Shown here piece by piece: positions 7,096 through 15,350 of a stretch of 64,000 bases of DNA. Position 1 is the stretch's first letter; each line of letters begins with the position of its first letter. The position numbers and the translations under genes were made by a program. The notes under the pieces were generated by a model that was not told the origin of the DNA, made no database searches, and worked only from the letters and a program-made list of their open reading frames with translations. The stretch lies in the NCBI RefSeq assembly GCF_900115845.1, contig NZ_FOXX01000007.1:62001-126000 (forward strand). Reading direction: 5' to 3'. The stretch comes from Priestia endophytica DSM 13796. Lineage in GTDB: Bacteria; Bacillota; Bacilli; Bacillales; Bacillaceae_H.

Positions 7096-8847
7096 ATGTT
7101 TTCAGTTTTAGGTAAACTATCATGGTTTTTTAAAAAGTATTGGAAAAGGTATACAAGCGTCCTGCTCTTGCTGCTTTTAGCCAGTATTTTAGATGTCCTG
7201 CCACCTAAAATACTTGGAGTCGTAATCGATAGCATTGGTGCAGGCACATTAACTGCTCCCTTTTTAGAAAATAGAATTGTCTTTCTAACGGTCATTGCCA
7301 TTATCGTTTATATCATTACATATATTTGGATGCGTCAGCTTTTTGGAGGCGCTAATATTCTTGAGCGCGTTTCACGAACTAAGCTTATGAAGCATTTTTT
7401 AAATATGTCTCCTCCTTTTTATGAGCGTAACCGAACAGGAGATTTAATGGCGAGAGCAACAAATGATGTGAAAGCAGTTGCTGCAACAGCTGGATATGGA
7501 ATTTTAACACTTATTGATTCAACCGTTTTTATGCTTACAGTTCTTGTCATGATGAGTGTAACAATTAGTTGGAAACTTACAATTGCTGCTGTCCTTCCTT
7601 TACCGATTATGGCTCTTTGTATTAGCAAACTTGGTACAAAAATTCATCATCGTTTTATTAGAGCACAAGATGCTTTTGGGAAAATGAATGATAAAGTTCT
7701 GGAATCTGTAGAAGGAGTACGGGTCGTTCGAGCTTATGTTCAAGAAGAACATGAAATAAAGAAATTTCATGAGATGACAGAGGAAGTTTACAACCGAAAT
7801 CGCGAAGTAGCTCAAATTGATGCCCTTTTGGCACCGCTTGTAAAAATTTTAGTTGGTGTAAGCTATTTAATTGGGCTTGGATATGGAACATATCTTGTTT
7901 TTCATAGAGAGTTAACATTAGGTGAGCTTGTTTCGTTCAACGTTTATCTTGGAATGATGATTTGGCCAATGTTTGCCATTGGAGAACTCATTAACATAAT
8001 GGAGCGCGGAAATGCGTCTGTTGATCGTGTAAATCACATTCTCCAGCAGAAAGAAGATATAAAAAATAATGCTATTCTTCAGCACGTAGAAGTGCCAGCT
8101 CCAATTGAATACAAGCATTTATCTTTTTCTTATCCTACATCACAAAAACCTGTTTTAAACCATATCTCATTTACGGTCTATAAAGGAGAAACGGTTGGGA
8201 TTGTTGGGCGAACAGGAAGTGGGAAAACAGCTCTTATTCAACAGCTTCTTCGTCAATACCCGCTTGGCTCAGGAGATCTTTTAATAGGAGATGTACCAAT
8301 TCAGCATATTGCTTTAGAACGTTTGCAAAGCTGGATTGGATATGTACCACAGGAGCATGTTCTGTTTTCAAAAACAGTAAAAGAGAACCTCTTGCTTAGT
8401 AAAGAGACAGCAAGCGATGAAGAGGTAGAAGAAGCAATAAAATTGGCTGCTTTTGATAAGGACATCCCGTTTTTAAGCAAAGGACTTCATACGCTCGTTG
8501 GCGAAAAAGGAGTGGCGCTTTCAGGAGGGCAAAAACAGCGTTTATCAATTGCAAGGGCTCTTTTGCGTAATCCTCAAATTCTTATTTTAGATGACTCTCT
8601 ATCTGCTGTTGATGCAAAGACAGAAGAACAAATTATTCGCAATCTAACGAAAAAACGACAAGGAAAAACAACATTTATCATTACGCATCGTTTATCAGCA
8701 GTTGAGCATGCTGATCATATTTTAGTCCTTGAAGATGGGCGCATTGTCCAAGAAGGAACACATAAGGAACTGAAACAACGAGAAGGATGGTACAGAGAGC
8801 AGCACATAAGGCAGTATCTAAAAGAAGAAAGCGAGGTGAAAGGATGA
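7096..8847 (+). CDS. bmrC: Multidrug ABC exporter subunit BmrC (YheI)
   Basis: A 583-residue half-transporter with an N-terminal six-helix ABC exporter domain (about 15-300) and a C-terminal ATPase. The ATPase has Walker A GRTGSGKT (371-378), signature LSGGQ (475-479) and Walker B LILDD. Position 500 after the Walker B Asp is Asp instead of the catalytic Glu, as in B. subtilis BmrC, so its own site is degenerate. The start is ATG 7096 behind AAAGGAGAG, not the upstream in-frame ATG inside the terminator. It overlaps bmrD by ATGA. The heterodimer extrudes diverse drugs from the cytoplasmic membrane. Confidence 0.9.
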   Translation: MFSVLGKLSWFFKKYWKRYTSVLLLLLLASILDVLPPKILGVVIDSIGAGTLTAPFLENRIVFLTVIAIIVYIITYIWMRQLFGGANILERVSRTKLMKHFLNMSPPFYERNRTGDLMARATNDVKAVAATAGYGILTLIDSTVFMLTVLVMMSVTISWKLTIAAVLPLPIMALCISKLGTKIHHRFIRAQDAFGKMNDKVLESVEGVRVVRAYVQEEHEIKKFHEMTEEVYNRNREVAQIDALLAPLVKILVGVSYLIGLGYGTYLVFHRELTLGELVSFNVYLGMMIWPMFAIGELINIMERGNASVDRVNHILQQKEDIKNNAILQHVEVPAPIEYKHLSFSYPTSQKPVLNHISFTVYKGETVGIVGRTGSGKTALIQQLLRQYPLGSGDLLIGDVPIQHIALERLQSWIGYVPQEHVLFSKTVKENLLLSKETASDEEVEEAIKLAAFDKDIPFLSKGLHTLVGEKGVALSGGQKQRLSIARALLRNPQILILDDSLSAVDAKTEEQIIRNLTKKRQGKTTFIITHRLSAVEHADHILVLEDGRIVQEGTHKELKQREGWYREQHIRQYLKEESEVKG

Positions 8848-10847
8848 AAACAGCAAGGCGTTTATGGAACTATGCGTTAACACAAAAAAAACTTATTATA
8901 CTTTCTCTCCTCATGCTAATTGTAGCCGTTTCCTGTGAGCTTTGCGGTCCATTTCTGGCTAAACGAATGATTGATTATCATATCTTAGGAATTGAAAAGG
9001 GATGGGTCGAAGTAGCTGAAAAGGATGGAGCAGTTCACTATAATGATGCATGGTATGAAAGGCGAGACAGAGTCCCACAGTACAAAAATAGTGACGTTGC
9101 AGAAGTTCTATTAGTTGGGCGTTCTTATTACTTTGTTCCTGAAGAAGTTCAAAAAGGTGGCGTTCGCTCTGTTGAAGATGGAATCTTAATAGTAAAGAGT
9201 GATAAGGAAGAGAGTCAATATAAAGCCGAAAAGTTAACAGGAAGTGAAGTGCTTTCTTTTTATAAGGAAGAAACAAAACCAATTGTTTGGTTAATGAGCA
9301 TGTATTTTTTCCTTCTTGTTGTAGCATCTGTACTCCACTTTGGTCAGCGTTACTATTTGCAGGTTAGTTCCCATCGCATCATTCAGAAGATGAGAGAAGA
9401 CGTTTTCTTTCATACTCAGAAGCTTCCTGTATCGTATTTTGACCGTTTTCCAGCAGGACAGATTGTTTCACGCATCACAAACGATACAGAAGCGATTAGA
9501 GAGCTTTATGTGACCGTTCTTGCGACGTTTGTAACAAGTATCGTCTATATTATAGGGGTTTTTGTTGCGCTATTTATTTTAGATCCGAAACTAGCTTTGG
9601 CCTGTTTTGTCATTTTCCCTATTCTTTTCATTTGGATTGTTCTTTATCGTAAGTTTGCTTCTTTCTACAATTACCGAATCCGAACAAGAATTAGTGAATT
9701 AAATGGATCTATTAATGAATCAATTAACGGAATGACTATCATTAGAGCCTTCGGAAAACAGAAGACGTTTCAAAAAGAATTTGAGCATATTAATAGAGAT
9801 CATTTTACTTATCAAAACAAACTCAACTCTTTAAATGCCTTAACATCGTATAATCTTGTGGGCTTTTTACGAAATATTACGTTCGTTCTTATTATCTGGT
9901 ATTTTGGGGGAGGATCTATTAATGGAGAAAGCATCATAACAATTGGAATTTTATATGCTTTTGTTGATTACATTAATCGCCTCTTTGAGCCACTTACAGA
10001 TATCGTTAATCAGCTTTCTAATTTAGAGCAAGCCCGCGTTTCTGCCTCTCGTGTGTTCGAATTTTTAACAGAAAAAGAGGAGAAGTATGAAGTTGGAAAA
10101 AGAAAGAAGTATGTAGGAGAAGTAGCTTTTCATAACGTTTCATTTGGCTATAAAGAAGGAGAGGAAGTGCTGCATAACATTACGTTTAAAGCACAGCCAG
10201 GAGAAACAGTGGCGCTTGTTGGACACACTGGATCAGGTAAAAGCTCTATGATGAATATCCTTTTCCGCTTTTATGATGTTCAAAAAGGGAAAATCACCAT
10301 TGATGGAGAGGATATATCAACAATTTCAAAGCAAGAACTTCGAAAAAACATGGCTATTGTTTTACAAGACCCCTTTTTATTCAGCGGAACAGTTAAGGAA
10401 AACATCACGCTTAATGAACAAAACATTGATGATAAAAAAGCCTTTCTTGCTATTGAAGCTGTAGGGGGAGAAGGTATTATACGAAAGCTAAAAGGCGGGA
10501 TGAACGCACGCGTCGCAGAGAGGGGCACAATGTTTTCAACAGGAGAAAGACAGCTTCTATCATTTGCTCGTGCTCTTGCTTTTAATCCGTCTATCTTAGT
10601 TCTCGATGAAGCAACAGCAAATATTGATACTGAAACAGAAAGCGTTATTCAGCATGGCCTTGATGTTTTAAAGAAAGGAAGAACAACGTTTATTATTGCT
10701 CATAGACTTTCAACGATTAAAGAAGCAGATCAGATTCTTGTTTTAGATAAAGGAAGGATTGTAGAGCATGGAAATCATGAGGAACTGATGCAAAAAAGAG
10801 GTATCTATTATGGGATGTATAAAACGCAAAAAGGAGAAGCAAGTTAA
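8844..10847 (+). CDS. bmrD: Multidrug ABC exporter subunit BmrD (YheH)
   Basis: A 667-residue half-transporter. It differs from BmrC by an insert of about 95 hydrophilic residues after the first membrane helix (about 35-140), as in B. subtilis BmrD. Walker A is GHTGSGKS (460-467) and Walker B LVLDE carries the catalytic Glu589. The signature is degenerate (FSTGERQ). With the BmrC LSGGQ motif, only one of the two composite ATP sites should be fully active. ATG 8844 overlaps the bmrC stop and lies behind GAGGTGAAAGG. Confidence 0.9.
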   Translation: MKTARRLWNYALTQKKLIILSLLMLIVAVSCELCGPFLAKRMIDYHILGIEKGWVEVAEKDGAVHYNDAWYERRDRVPQYKNSDVAEVLLVGRSYYFVPEEVQKGGVRSVEDGILIVKSDKEESQYKAEKLTGSEVLSFYKEETKPIVWLMSMYFFLLVVASVLHFGQRYYLQVSSHRIIQKMREDVFFHTQKLPVSYFDRFPAGQIVSRITNDTEAIRELYVTVLATFVTSIVYIIGVFVALFILDPKLALACFVIFPILFIWIVLYRKFASFYNYRIRTRISELNGSINESINGMTIIRAFGKQKTFQKEFEHINRDHFTYQNKLNSLNALTSYNLVGFLRNITFVLIIWYFGGGSINGESIITIGILYAFVDYINRLFEPLTDIVNQLSNLEQARVSASRVFEFLTEKEEKYEVGKRKKYVGEVAFHNVSFGYKEGEEVLHNITFKAQPGETVALVGHTGSGKSSMMNILFRFYDVQKGKITIDGEDISTISKQELRKNMAIVLQDPFLFSGTVKENITLNEQNIDDKKAFLAIEAVGGEGIIRKLKGGMNARVAERGTMFSTGERQLLSFARALAFNPSILVLDEATANIDTETESVIQHGLDVLKKGRTTFIIAHRLSTIKEADQILVLDKGRIVEHGNHEELMQKRGIYYGMYKTQKGEAS

Positions 10848-10880
10848 AAAAAGGGAAAGCACATTGGCTTTCCTTTTTTT
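10846..10880. terminator. Terminator between bmrD and yheG
   Basis: GGAAAGC (10854-10860) / GCTTTCC (10867-10873) flanked by an A-run and a T-run. It can serve both converging genes. Confidence 0.8.
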
Positions 10881-11502
10881 AATAGCAAATACCAACACGG
10901 CAGTAAGGATAATTGCTTTCTAATAGCTCGTTGTAAACGAATTTCGCTGTATCTCCTGCTGTAATCAGCTTTCCGTCTTTTGGTAGCATGTTCTTCTCAG
11001 CTCGAATCACTTGGTCTGTTTCTCCTCCATCTGGAAGATATGTTGGACAAACAATAGTCCATTTTAAAGAAGTATCAGCGAGAGCTTTATATACTTTCAG
11101 ATGTTCTTCAGCTGCTCGAGATGTTTTCCGTTTTGACTCACTTGATTGGAATCGATACAAAGCAGGTTGCAGGCGAGATTGTAATATCCCTGCTGTTCCA
11201 ACTGTGACAATTTTGGAAAGATCATATTCATACATTGCTTCAATAATGTGAGGTATTGCAACACTTAATGTTGTACCACCATCTGTGTTAAGCGCACTTA
11301 ATATGGCATGAGTATCTCTTATTGTATTTTTTACATCTTGACTATTTTTAGCATCGCCTTTCACTATTGTAAGAGACTTATGAGCTTGTTTTATGCGACT
11401 TTCATCTCGAACAAGTGCAGTAACTTCATGTCCTTCTTCAAGAAGTCTATTAAGAAGGGAAGAACCAACTCGACCAGTTGCTCCGAATAAGGCAACTTTC
11501 AT
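10879..11502 (-). CDS. yheG: NAD(P)-binding atypical SDR, YheG-like
   Basis: A 207-residue protein with the N-terminal Rossmann motif VALFGATGRVGSSLLNRLL (GxxGxxG) followed by ALVRDESR and VVKGDA-like strands. This is the NAD(P)H-binding atypical short-chain dehydrogenase (NmrA-like) family. It has the length and position of B. subtilis yheG, between yheH and the SASP gene. The substrate is unknown. ATG 11502 is chosen behind AAAGAGGTG; an in-frame GTG at 11511 lies inside that site. A minus-strand promoter TTTACA-16-TATGAT lies at 11571-11544. Confidence 0.75.
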   Translation of the reverse strand: MKVALFGATGRVGSSLLNRLLEEGHEVTALVRDESRIKQAHKSLTIVKGDAKNSQDVKNTIRDTHAILSALNTDGGTTLSVAIPHIIEAMYEYDLSKIVTVGTAGILQSRLQPALYRFQSSESKRKTSRAAEEHLKVYKALADTSLKWTIVCPTYLPDGGETDQVIRAEKNMLPKDGKLITAGDTAKFVYNELLESNYPYCRVGICY

Positions 11503-11543
11503 TTTATTCACCTCTTTGACTTAAATTTAATGTTTTTTAGCTT

Positions 11544-11571
11544 ATCATACAGCCAAGAAGAATGTTGTAAA
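11544..11571 (-). promoter_or_regulatory. Candidate sigma-A promoter of yheG
   Basis: On the minus strand, TTTACA (11571-11566), a 16-nt spacer and TATGAT (11549-11544), 42 nt upstream of the start codon. Confidence 0.5.
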
Positions 11572-11710
11572 AGAAAAGGCTCTTTTCTAGAAGTTAAATG
11601 TTTATTATGTATACTGGTGTCGAATCTACACTAAGATTGTACTACTTTGTTACTTTTTTGTACATTTTTAGGGGGGCTGAAAATTGACGATTAACGGGAA
11701 ATCCAATATA

Positions 11711-11749
11711 AGTAAAAAACAAAAAGAGCCCTAAGCAACCTTAGGGCTC
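11711..11749 (-). terminator. Terminator of the SASP gene
   Basis: GAGCCCTAAG / CTTAGGGCTC (11726-11735 and 11740-11749, loop CAAC), followed on the minus strand by a long T-rich tract. Confidence 0.85.
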
Positions 11750-11794
11750 CATATCCAATATCATTCATTTGTAGAGGGAAATCAATCTTTAAAT

Positions 11795-12010
11795 TTATTT
11801 GTAGCTTCCACCAAGTTGTTGCTCAGCCATTTGTACTAAGCGTTTTGTGATTTCGCCACCAACAGATCCGTTAGCACGAGAAGTTGTGTCTGCACCTAAT
11901 TGTACGCCAAATTCACTAGCGATTTCGTACTTCATTTGTTCAAGAGCTAATTCTGCACCAGGTACAACCAGTTGATTAGTATTGTTGTTACGAGTTTGGT
12001 TTTGTGGCAT
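11795..12010 (-). CDS. sspB: Alpha/beta-type small acid-soluble spore protein
   Basis: A 71-residue SASP that coats forespore DNA and protects it from UV and genotoxic damage. It contains the GPR protease recognition segment [10 protein letters not shown] (cleavage after Glu29) and the conserved C-terminal block [20 protein letters not shown]. The ribosome binding site is AAGGAGATGA. The position between yheG and the yheC/yheD genes matches sspB of B. subtilis; the symbol rests on synteny, as paralogues are nearly identical. Transcription appears to start from a sigma-G promoter about 120 nt upstream, and the leader contains a tRNA-like element. Confidence 0.93.
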   Translation of the reverse strand: MPQNQTRNNNTNQLVVPGAELALEQMKYEIASEFGVQLGADTTSRANGSVGGEITKRLVQMAEQQLGGSYK

Positions 12011-12040
12011 TATTACTCATCTCCTTAAAATTGTTTAAAA

Positions 12041-12098
12041 TGGTTGGGTTCACTGGAATTGAACCAGTCTGATAGAGGAACCAACTTCCTGTAACCCA
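12041..12098 (-). ncRNA. tRNA-like element without anticodon arm in SASP 5' leader
   Basis: Read on the minus strand from 12098: acceptor 5' strand TGGGTTA; D-arm-like hairpin GGAA-GTTGG-TTCC (12089-12077); 8-nt linker TCTATCAG; T-arm ACTGG-TTCAATT-CCAGT (12068-12052), with a 7-nt loop fitting T-T-C-R-A-N-N exactly; acceptor 3' strand GAACCCA (12051-12045); discriminator A; encoded CCA (12043-12041). Acceptor pairs 1-72 to 6-67 are perfect and 7-66 is a mismatch. The anticodon arm and variable loop are missing and U8 is C, so it cannot be a decoding tRNA. It lies between the sigma-G promoter and the SASP ribosome binding site. Whether it is processed by RNase P, aminoacylated, or a decayed tRNA gene is unknown. 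Confidence 0.7.
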
Positions 12099-12133
12099 GT
12101 GTGTAAATGTTTGTTTCTGTAAGTTTGTACTCC

Positions 12134-12163
12134 TAGTATGAGAGACTATAAACAATACTATGC
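12134..12163 (-). promoter_or_regulatory. Sigma-G promoter of the SASP gene
   Basis: Minus strand: -35 GCATA (12163-12159), an 18-nt spacer and -10 CATACTA (12140-12134), matching the sigma-G pattern GMATR / CATNHTA. Transcription would start near 12127, before the tRNA-like element. Confidence 0.75.
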
Positions 12164-12275
12164 ATATCTTTTATTTGGTAAATATTACAATAATGAAAGG
12201 GTGGATTTTACTAAGAGTAATGCGAAACATTTTCGAACATATTAGAGGTAAATAAGGAATAGTGAGGGGAAAATG

Positions 12276-12494
12276 ATGTGTCCACTTTGTAATGGATTTA
12301 AAGAATGTGATTATATTTGTTCAACATGTGGTCATCTTTTAAAAGATATGGGAAGAACAACAGATTATTTAGATGAATACAGTGCATACGTAGACTTTGA
12401 CGATACTAAAAATGTTGACGGAAAAGTAAGTCATGCATGCTGTCATCTTCTTTATTGTGAAAATTGTAATCATGAACAAAAGGTGTTTCTTTAG
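12276..12494 (+). CDS. Small cysteine-rich (zinc-ribbon-like) protein
   Basis: A 72-residue protein with CPLC near the N-terminus, then CSTCG, and a C-terminal CCHLLYCENC. The paired cysteines suggest one or two zinc knuckles. Between them is an acidic stretch (DYLDEYSAYVDFDD). I recognise similar short uncharacterised Bacillaceae proteins but no function. ATG 12276 is preferred over ATG 12273 for spacing from GAGGGG. It diverges from the SASP gene across the sigma-G promoter. Confidence 0.65.
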   Translation: MCPLCNGFKECDYICSTCGHLLKDMGRTTDYLDEYSAYVDFDDTKNVDGKVSHACCHLLYCENCNHEQKVFL

Positions 12495-12858
12495 GTTAAA
12501 GCACACTTTACATTAAACAAATCATACTTCCACATAGAAAATAACTTCTTAGTGTTGTTTACATTTGCAGGATGACGTTAAGCTTGTCCTTAAGGCGATA
12601 AGAAATATTTCTTCACACAGAACATGTCTTTCAAAATAAAAAGAAATGTTTTTATCAGTTACAGTTTTATTCCACGTTGGGTTATTGCTATATGTATAGG
12701 CACCAGAGAGAGGGGTATCCTGCTTTTTACAACTTTTATATGTTGTGCATATTGTTTGTAAATATGCTCTAATTTTAGAGCCGTTATCTATGTAGAGGCT
12801 AAAAGAGAAAAAAGTCTCTTTTAGCTTTTGTTATCTAACATAAATATGAAGAGGAAAA
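12495..12858. other. Intergenic stretch, no convincing gene
   Basis: 364 bases between the zinc-ribbon gene and the yheC/yheD cluster. Only very short frames are present and none has a good ribosome binding site. A plus-strand terminator hairpin lies near its end, so plus-strand transcripts may run about 300 nt past the preceding gene. Confidence 0.5.
12798..12829 (+). terminator. Terminator hairpin, plus strand
   Basis: 11-bp stem GCTAAAAGAGA / TCTCTTTTAGC, loop AAAAAG, followed by TTTTGTT on the plus strand. The minus-strand side is not T-rich. Confidence 0.6.
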
Positions 12859-14022
12859 TTACAAAAATGAAAGTTCGATAAATAAATTATGCAAGTTTTC
12901 AGCACCTTTTGTTCGGATGTGTTCTTCATCAAAAATCATTGGTTTTGCATTTAGTTCAAGTACATAATACCGATTGTCAGGTGTTTTTAACATATCAATT
13001 GAAAATTCTCCAACAAAAGGGTGAAGCTTTATAAGCTGTTCTCCACAGTAGTGAGCAATTTCCTCTACCTGCTTCATGTTAATCTCTTGGTGAATATTTT
13101 CAAATGGAATAATTTTCCCCCCTTTTGGAACGTGCGTTGTCAAAGATTGAGTTCCAGCTTGCCTAACACCAATTCCACTTATAAGAAACTTATCAGCTGA
13201 TCGGTGCATAAGAAGGCGGAGGTCATATCGTTTGTCTTGAAAAGAAGCCGAAGGAAGTGCTTGTTGCAGAATGACTTTGTTATGTTTATGAGCAAGCTCT
13301 GTTTCATAAAAATCGTTAAAAGTTTGATATGTTCGTGTTTCGATAAAGTCTTCAACAACATAGAAATTTTCTTTTACATCTACTATGAAAATTCCTTTTC
13401 CCTTTCGGCCGTGAATTGGTTTTACATAAATTTTCTTATGAGTTTTTAAAAAATGTTGTGCTTCGTGCTTTGACGTAAAGAACAAAGTAGGAGGAATATG
13501 ACGTTTTAAAAAAGGATGAGAATTTAAAATGTCATGCATATCTTCCTTTGAAAAAAACGCTTTATTGAAGAATGGAATGTTATATTTCTTTAAAGTTTTA
13601 AATAAGCGCTGAACCTTTTTTTTCTGCTCATATTTTCTAGAAGAAATACGGTTATACACAACGTCAGGGAGCGGCACTTTTATTTTTTTCCATTTTTCTT
13701 GATAGAGAATATAGCCAGAAATATAGTCGTCTTTAAAAGACTCGGCAGTGAAGAAGAATGGAAATGCACGACTGTTAGTGAGAAAGGTATGAAGATGAAG
13801 AAAATATTCATATGGTACTTCTTTATTTGTTTTAAGTTGGCGAGGCGAGATTAGAATACCGATAAGAGGACCGAGACGATTTTGATACAATTTAACAGAA
13901 AAAGAGTAGGAAAAAGGGTCACTATCATATGCTTTTTGTAACATCTTTTTACCAAATAAAAGAGAAGAAGCTTCTTTGTGGAAAAAGCATTCTTTCTCTT
14001 TATTATAATAGAGGAAAGTCAT
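12859..14022 (-). CDS. YheC/YheD-family ATP-grasp spore protein (copy 4)
   Basis: A 387-residue member of the YheC/YheD ATP-grasp family (endospore coat-associated). The ATP-binding lysine and glycine loop reads IYVKPIHGRKGKGIF, the central motif YDLRLLMHR, and the metal-binding end GEFSIDMLKTPDNRYYVLELNAKPM. ATP-grasp enzymes join a carboxylate to an amine or thiol; the substrate of this family is unknown. It is the last of four tandem paralogues and overlaps the preceding gene by ATGA, so the four form one operon. It is the most divergent copy; the Arg of the R-P-G ending is replaced (AKPM). Confidence 0.8.
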   Translation of the reverse strand: MTFLYYNKEKECFFHKEASSLLFGKKMLQKAYDSDPFSYSFSVKLYQNRLGPLIGILISPRQLKTNKEVPYEYFLHLHTFLTNSRAFPFFFTAESFKDDYISGYILYQEKWKKIKVPLPDVVYNRISSRKYEQKKKVQRLFKTLKKYNIPFFNKAFFSKEDMHDILNSHPFLKRHIPPTLFFTSKHEAQHFLKTHKKIYVKPIHGRKGKGIFIVDVKENFYVVEDFIETRTYQTFNDFYETELAHKHNKVILQQALPSASFQDKRYDLRLLMHRSADKFLISGIGVRQAGTQSLTTHVPKGGKIIPFENIHQEINMKQVEEIAHYCGEQLIKLHPFVGEFSIDMLKTPDNRYYVLELNAKPMIFDEEHIRTKGAENLHNLFIELSFL

Positions 14023-15350
14023 AGGATTACAGCCTCTGTTCTTTCCAAAGATTCCTTCGTTAAGAAAATTGCAAAAGCGTACAGCATTTGGCGTGTTTTC
14101 ACGTCTTGCTCATGAAGGATAGGATACTTAAAAATAGAGCGCCCTGGTCGCGAATTTGCTTCGAAAAGATATAATTCTTCATTTGCATCCATTCCAAAAT
14201 CAAACCCAATTTCCCCAATCGTTCCATCTAACGTTTTTTGAAGATGTTTACTAAGCGTTAAAGCAGCTTCTGTAAGTTTCTTCTCGACCGCTTCAGTGCG
14301 ATCTTTAAAAACGTCTTCTAGTTTTTTCACATAGCCACCATTTCTAAGATGTGTTGTGATTGCATCTTCTCCACTTACTTTAATTGCTATTGCCGTAACT
14401 TCCCACTTTCCATCCTCATTTCGGTTTGTATGAACTCGAAAATCAAAAGGACTATTATTGTAAGATAATAATGACATTTTCTTTTGAATAATATAAGGTT
14501 GTGCTTGTTTATGCTTTTTCAAGAAGTTAATGAGCTTTTGGAAAGAAGAAAAAACTTTGTTTTGATCTAAATCCTTACTTTCACAATGATATCCTTCACT
14601 TGTTGCTTCAATAACAAACATTCCTTTTCCTAAGCTGCCATGAATAGGTTTTACATATACATGGCCATAAGAGCTAAGCATTACTTTTAGATCAGAAGGG
14701 GTTGAAAAAAGCCTTGTTGGCAAGAGCCATCGACTCTCTAATTTTCCTAACGATTGATACGTATCCCATTTGTTAAAAAAGGTCGGGTTAAACCAAGGAA
14801 TATCATATTCTTTTTGAAGTTTTTCTTTTACTTTAAGAAGTGTATTGTCTTGTTCAAGTTTACGATTAGGAAGGCGATCATATATAACATTTGGAAATGG
14901 AACCTTATGTTTGATCCATCCGTTTCTACCGTAAAAGTACCCTGTTACAGTTCCTTCGGTGAAGTCTAAATCAGAATGACTAAAAATGAAAGCGGAACAC
15001 CCTTTTTCCTTTGCACTTGTTAAGAGTTTGGCAAAAAACAGTGAACGTTGAGCAACTGGACGAAGCATAGAAGAGGTGAATCCAGCTGTGAAAATACCGA
15101 CGAGAGGACCGATATATAGAACATGATCTTTCACAAAAAGATGAAGCGTTACTTTTGATTTCGGGAAGGACAAAGCTGTTGCAAGATCTTGTGAAATTAA
15201 TAAAGTAGGTTTTTCATGAAAACGAATTTGACATGATACCATTTTTGTTCCGTATGCAATTCTTTTAATATCGTTCTTTTTAAAACGTATAGGAGCATAC
15301 ACGATTTGTGAGGAAGCTGTTGTAAGATGAATATCTACTTTTTCAGGCAC
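14019..15350 (-). CDS. yheD: YheD-like ATP-grasp spore protein (copy 3)
   Basis: A 443-residue YheC/YheD-family protein. An N-terminal YheD-type beta-rich region (about 1-110) is followed by the ATP-grasp domain: VYVKPIHGSLGKGMF, FDFRVHTNR and GEIGFDFGMDANEELYLFEANSRPG. Length and domain layout match B. subtilis YheD (about 450). I prefer GTG at 15350 (GGAG 9 nt upstream); a TTG at 15359 abuts the site. The start lies inside the end of the upstream yheC-like gene. Assignment to yheD rather than the first copy in the operon is uncertain. Confidence 0.8.
   Translation of the reverse strand: MPEKVDIHLTTASSQIVYAPIRFKKNDIKRIAYGTKMVSCQIRFHEKPTLLISQDLATALSFPKSKVTLHLFVKDHVLYIGPLVGIFTAGFTSSMLRPVAQRSLFFAKLLTSAKEKGCSAFIFSHSDLDFTEGTVTGYFYGRNGWIKHKVPFPNVIYDRLPNRKLEQDNTLLKVKEKLQKEYDIPWFNPTFFNKWDTYQSLGKLESRWLLPTRLFSTPSDLKVMLSSYGHVYVKPIHGSLGKGMFVIEATSEGYHCESKDLDQNKVFSSFQKLINFLKKHKQAQPYIIQKKMSLLSYNNSPFDFRVHTNRNEDGKWEVTAIAIKVSGEDAITTHLRNGGYVKKLEDVFKDRTEAVEKKLTEAALTLSKHLQKTLDGTIGEIGFDFGMDANEELYLFEANSRPGRSIFKYPILHEQDVKTRQMLYAFAIFLTKESLERTEAVIL

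Noticed and set aside
8959-9327. 122-residue minus-strand frame inside bmrD
   Set aside because: It is a shadow of the bmrD coding sequence with low-complexity composition and no start signal.
11684-11734. A 16-codon TTG-started frame behind GGGGGG
   Set aside because: The site is strong, but there is no promoter, no similarity that I recognise, and it runs into the SASP terminator; likely chance.
12631-12780. Possible 26-residue hydrophobic peptide in the tract before the plus-strand terminator
   Set aside because: There is no ribosome binding site ahead of its ATG and no sign of selection.
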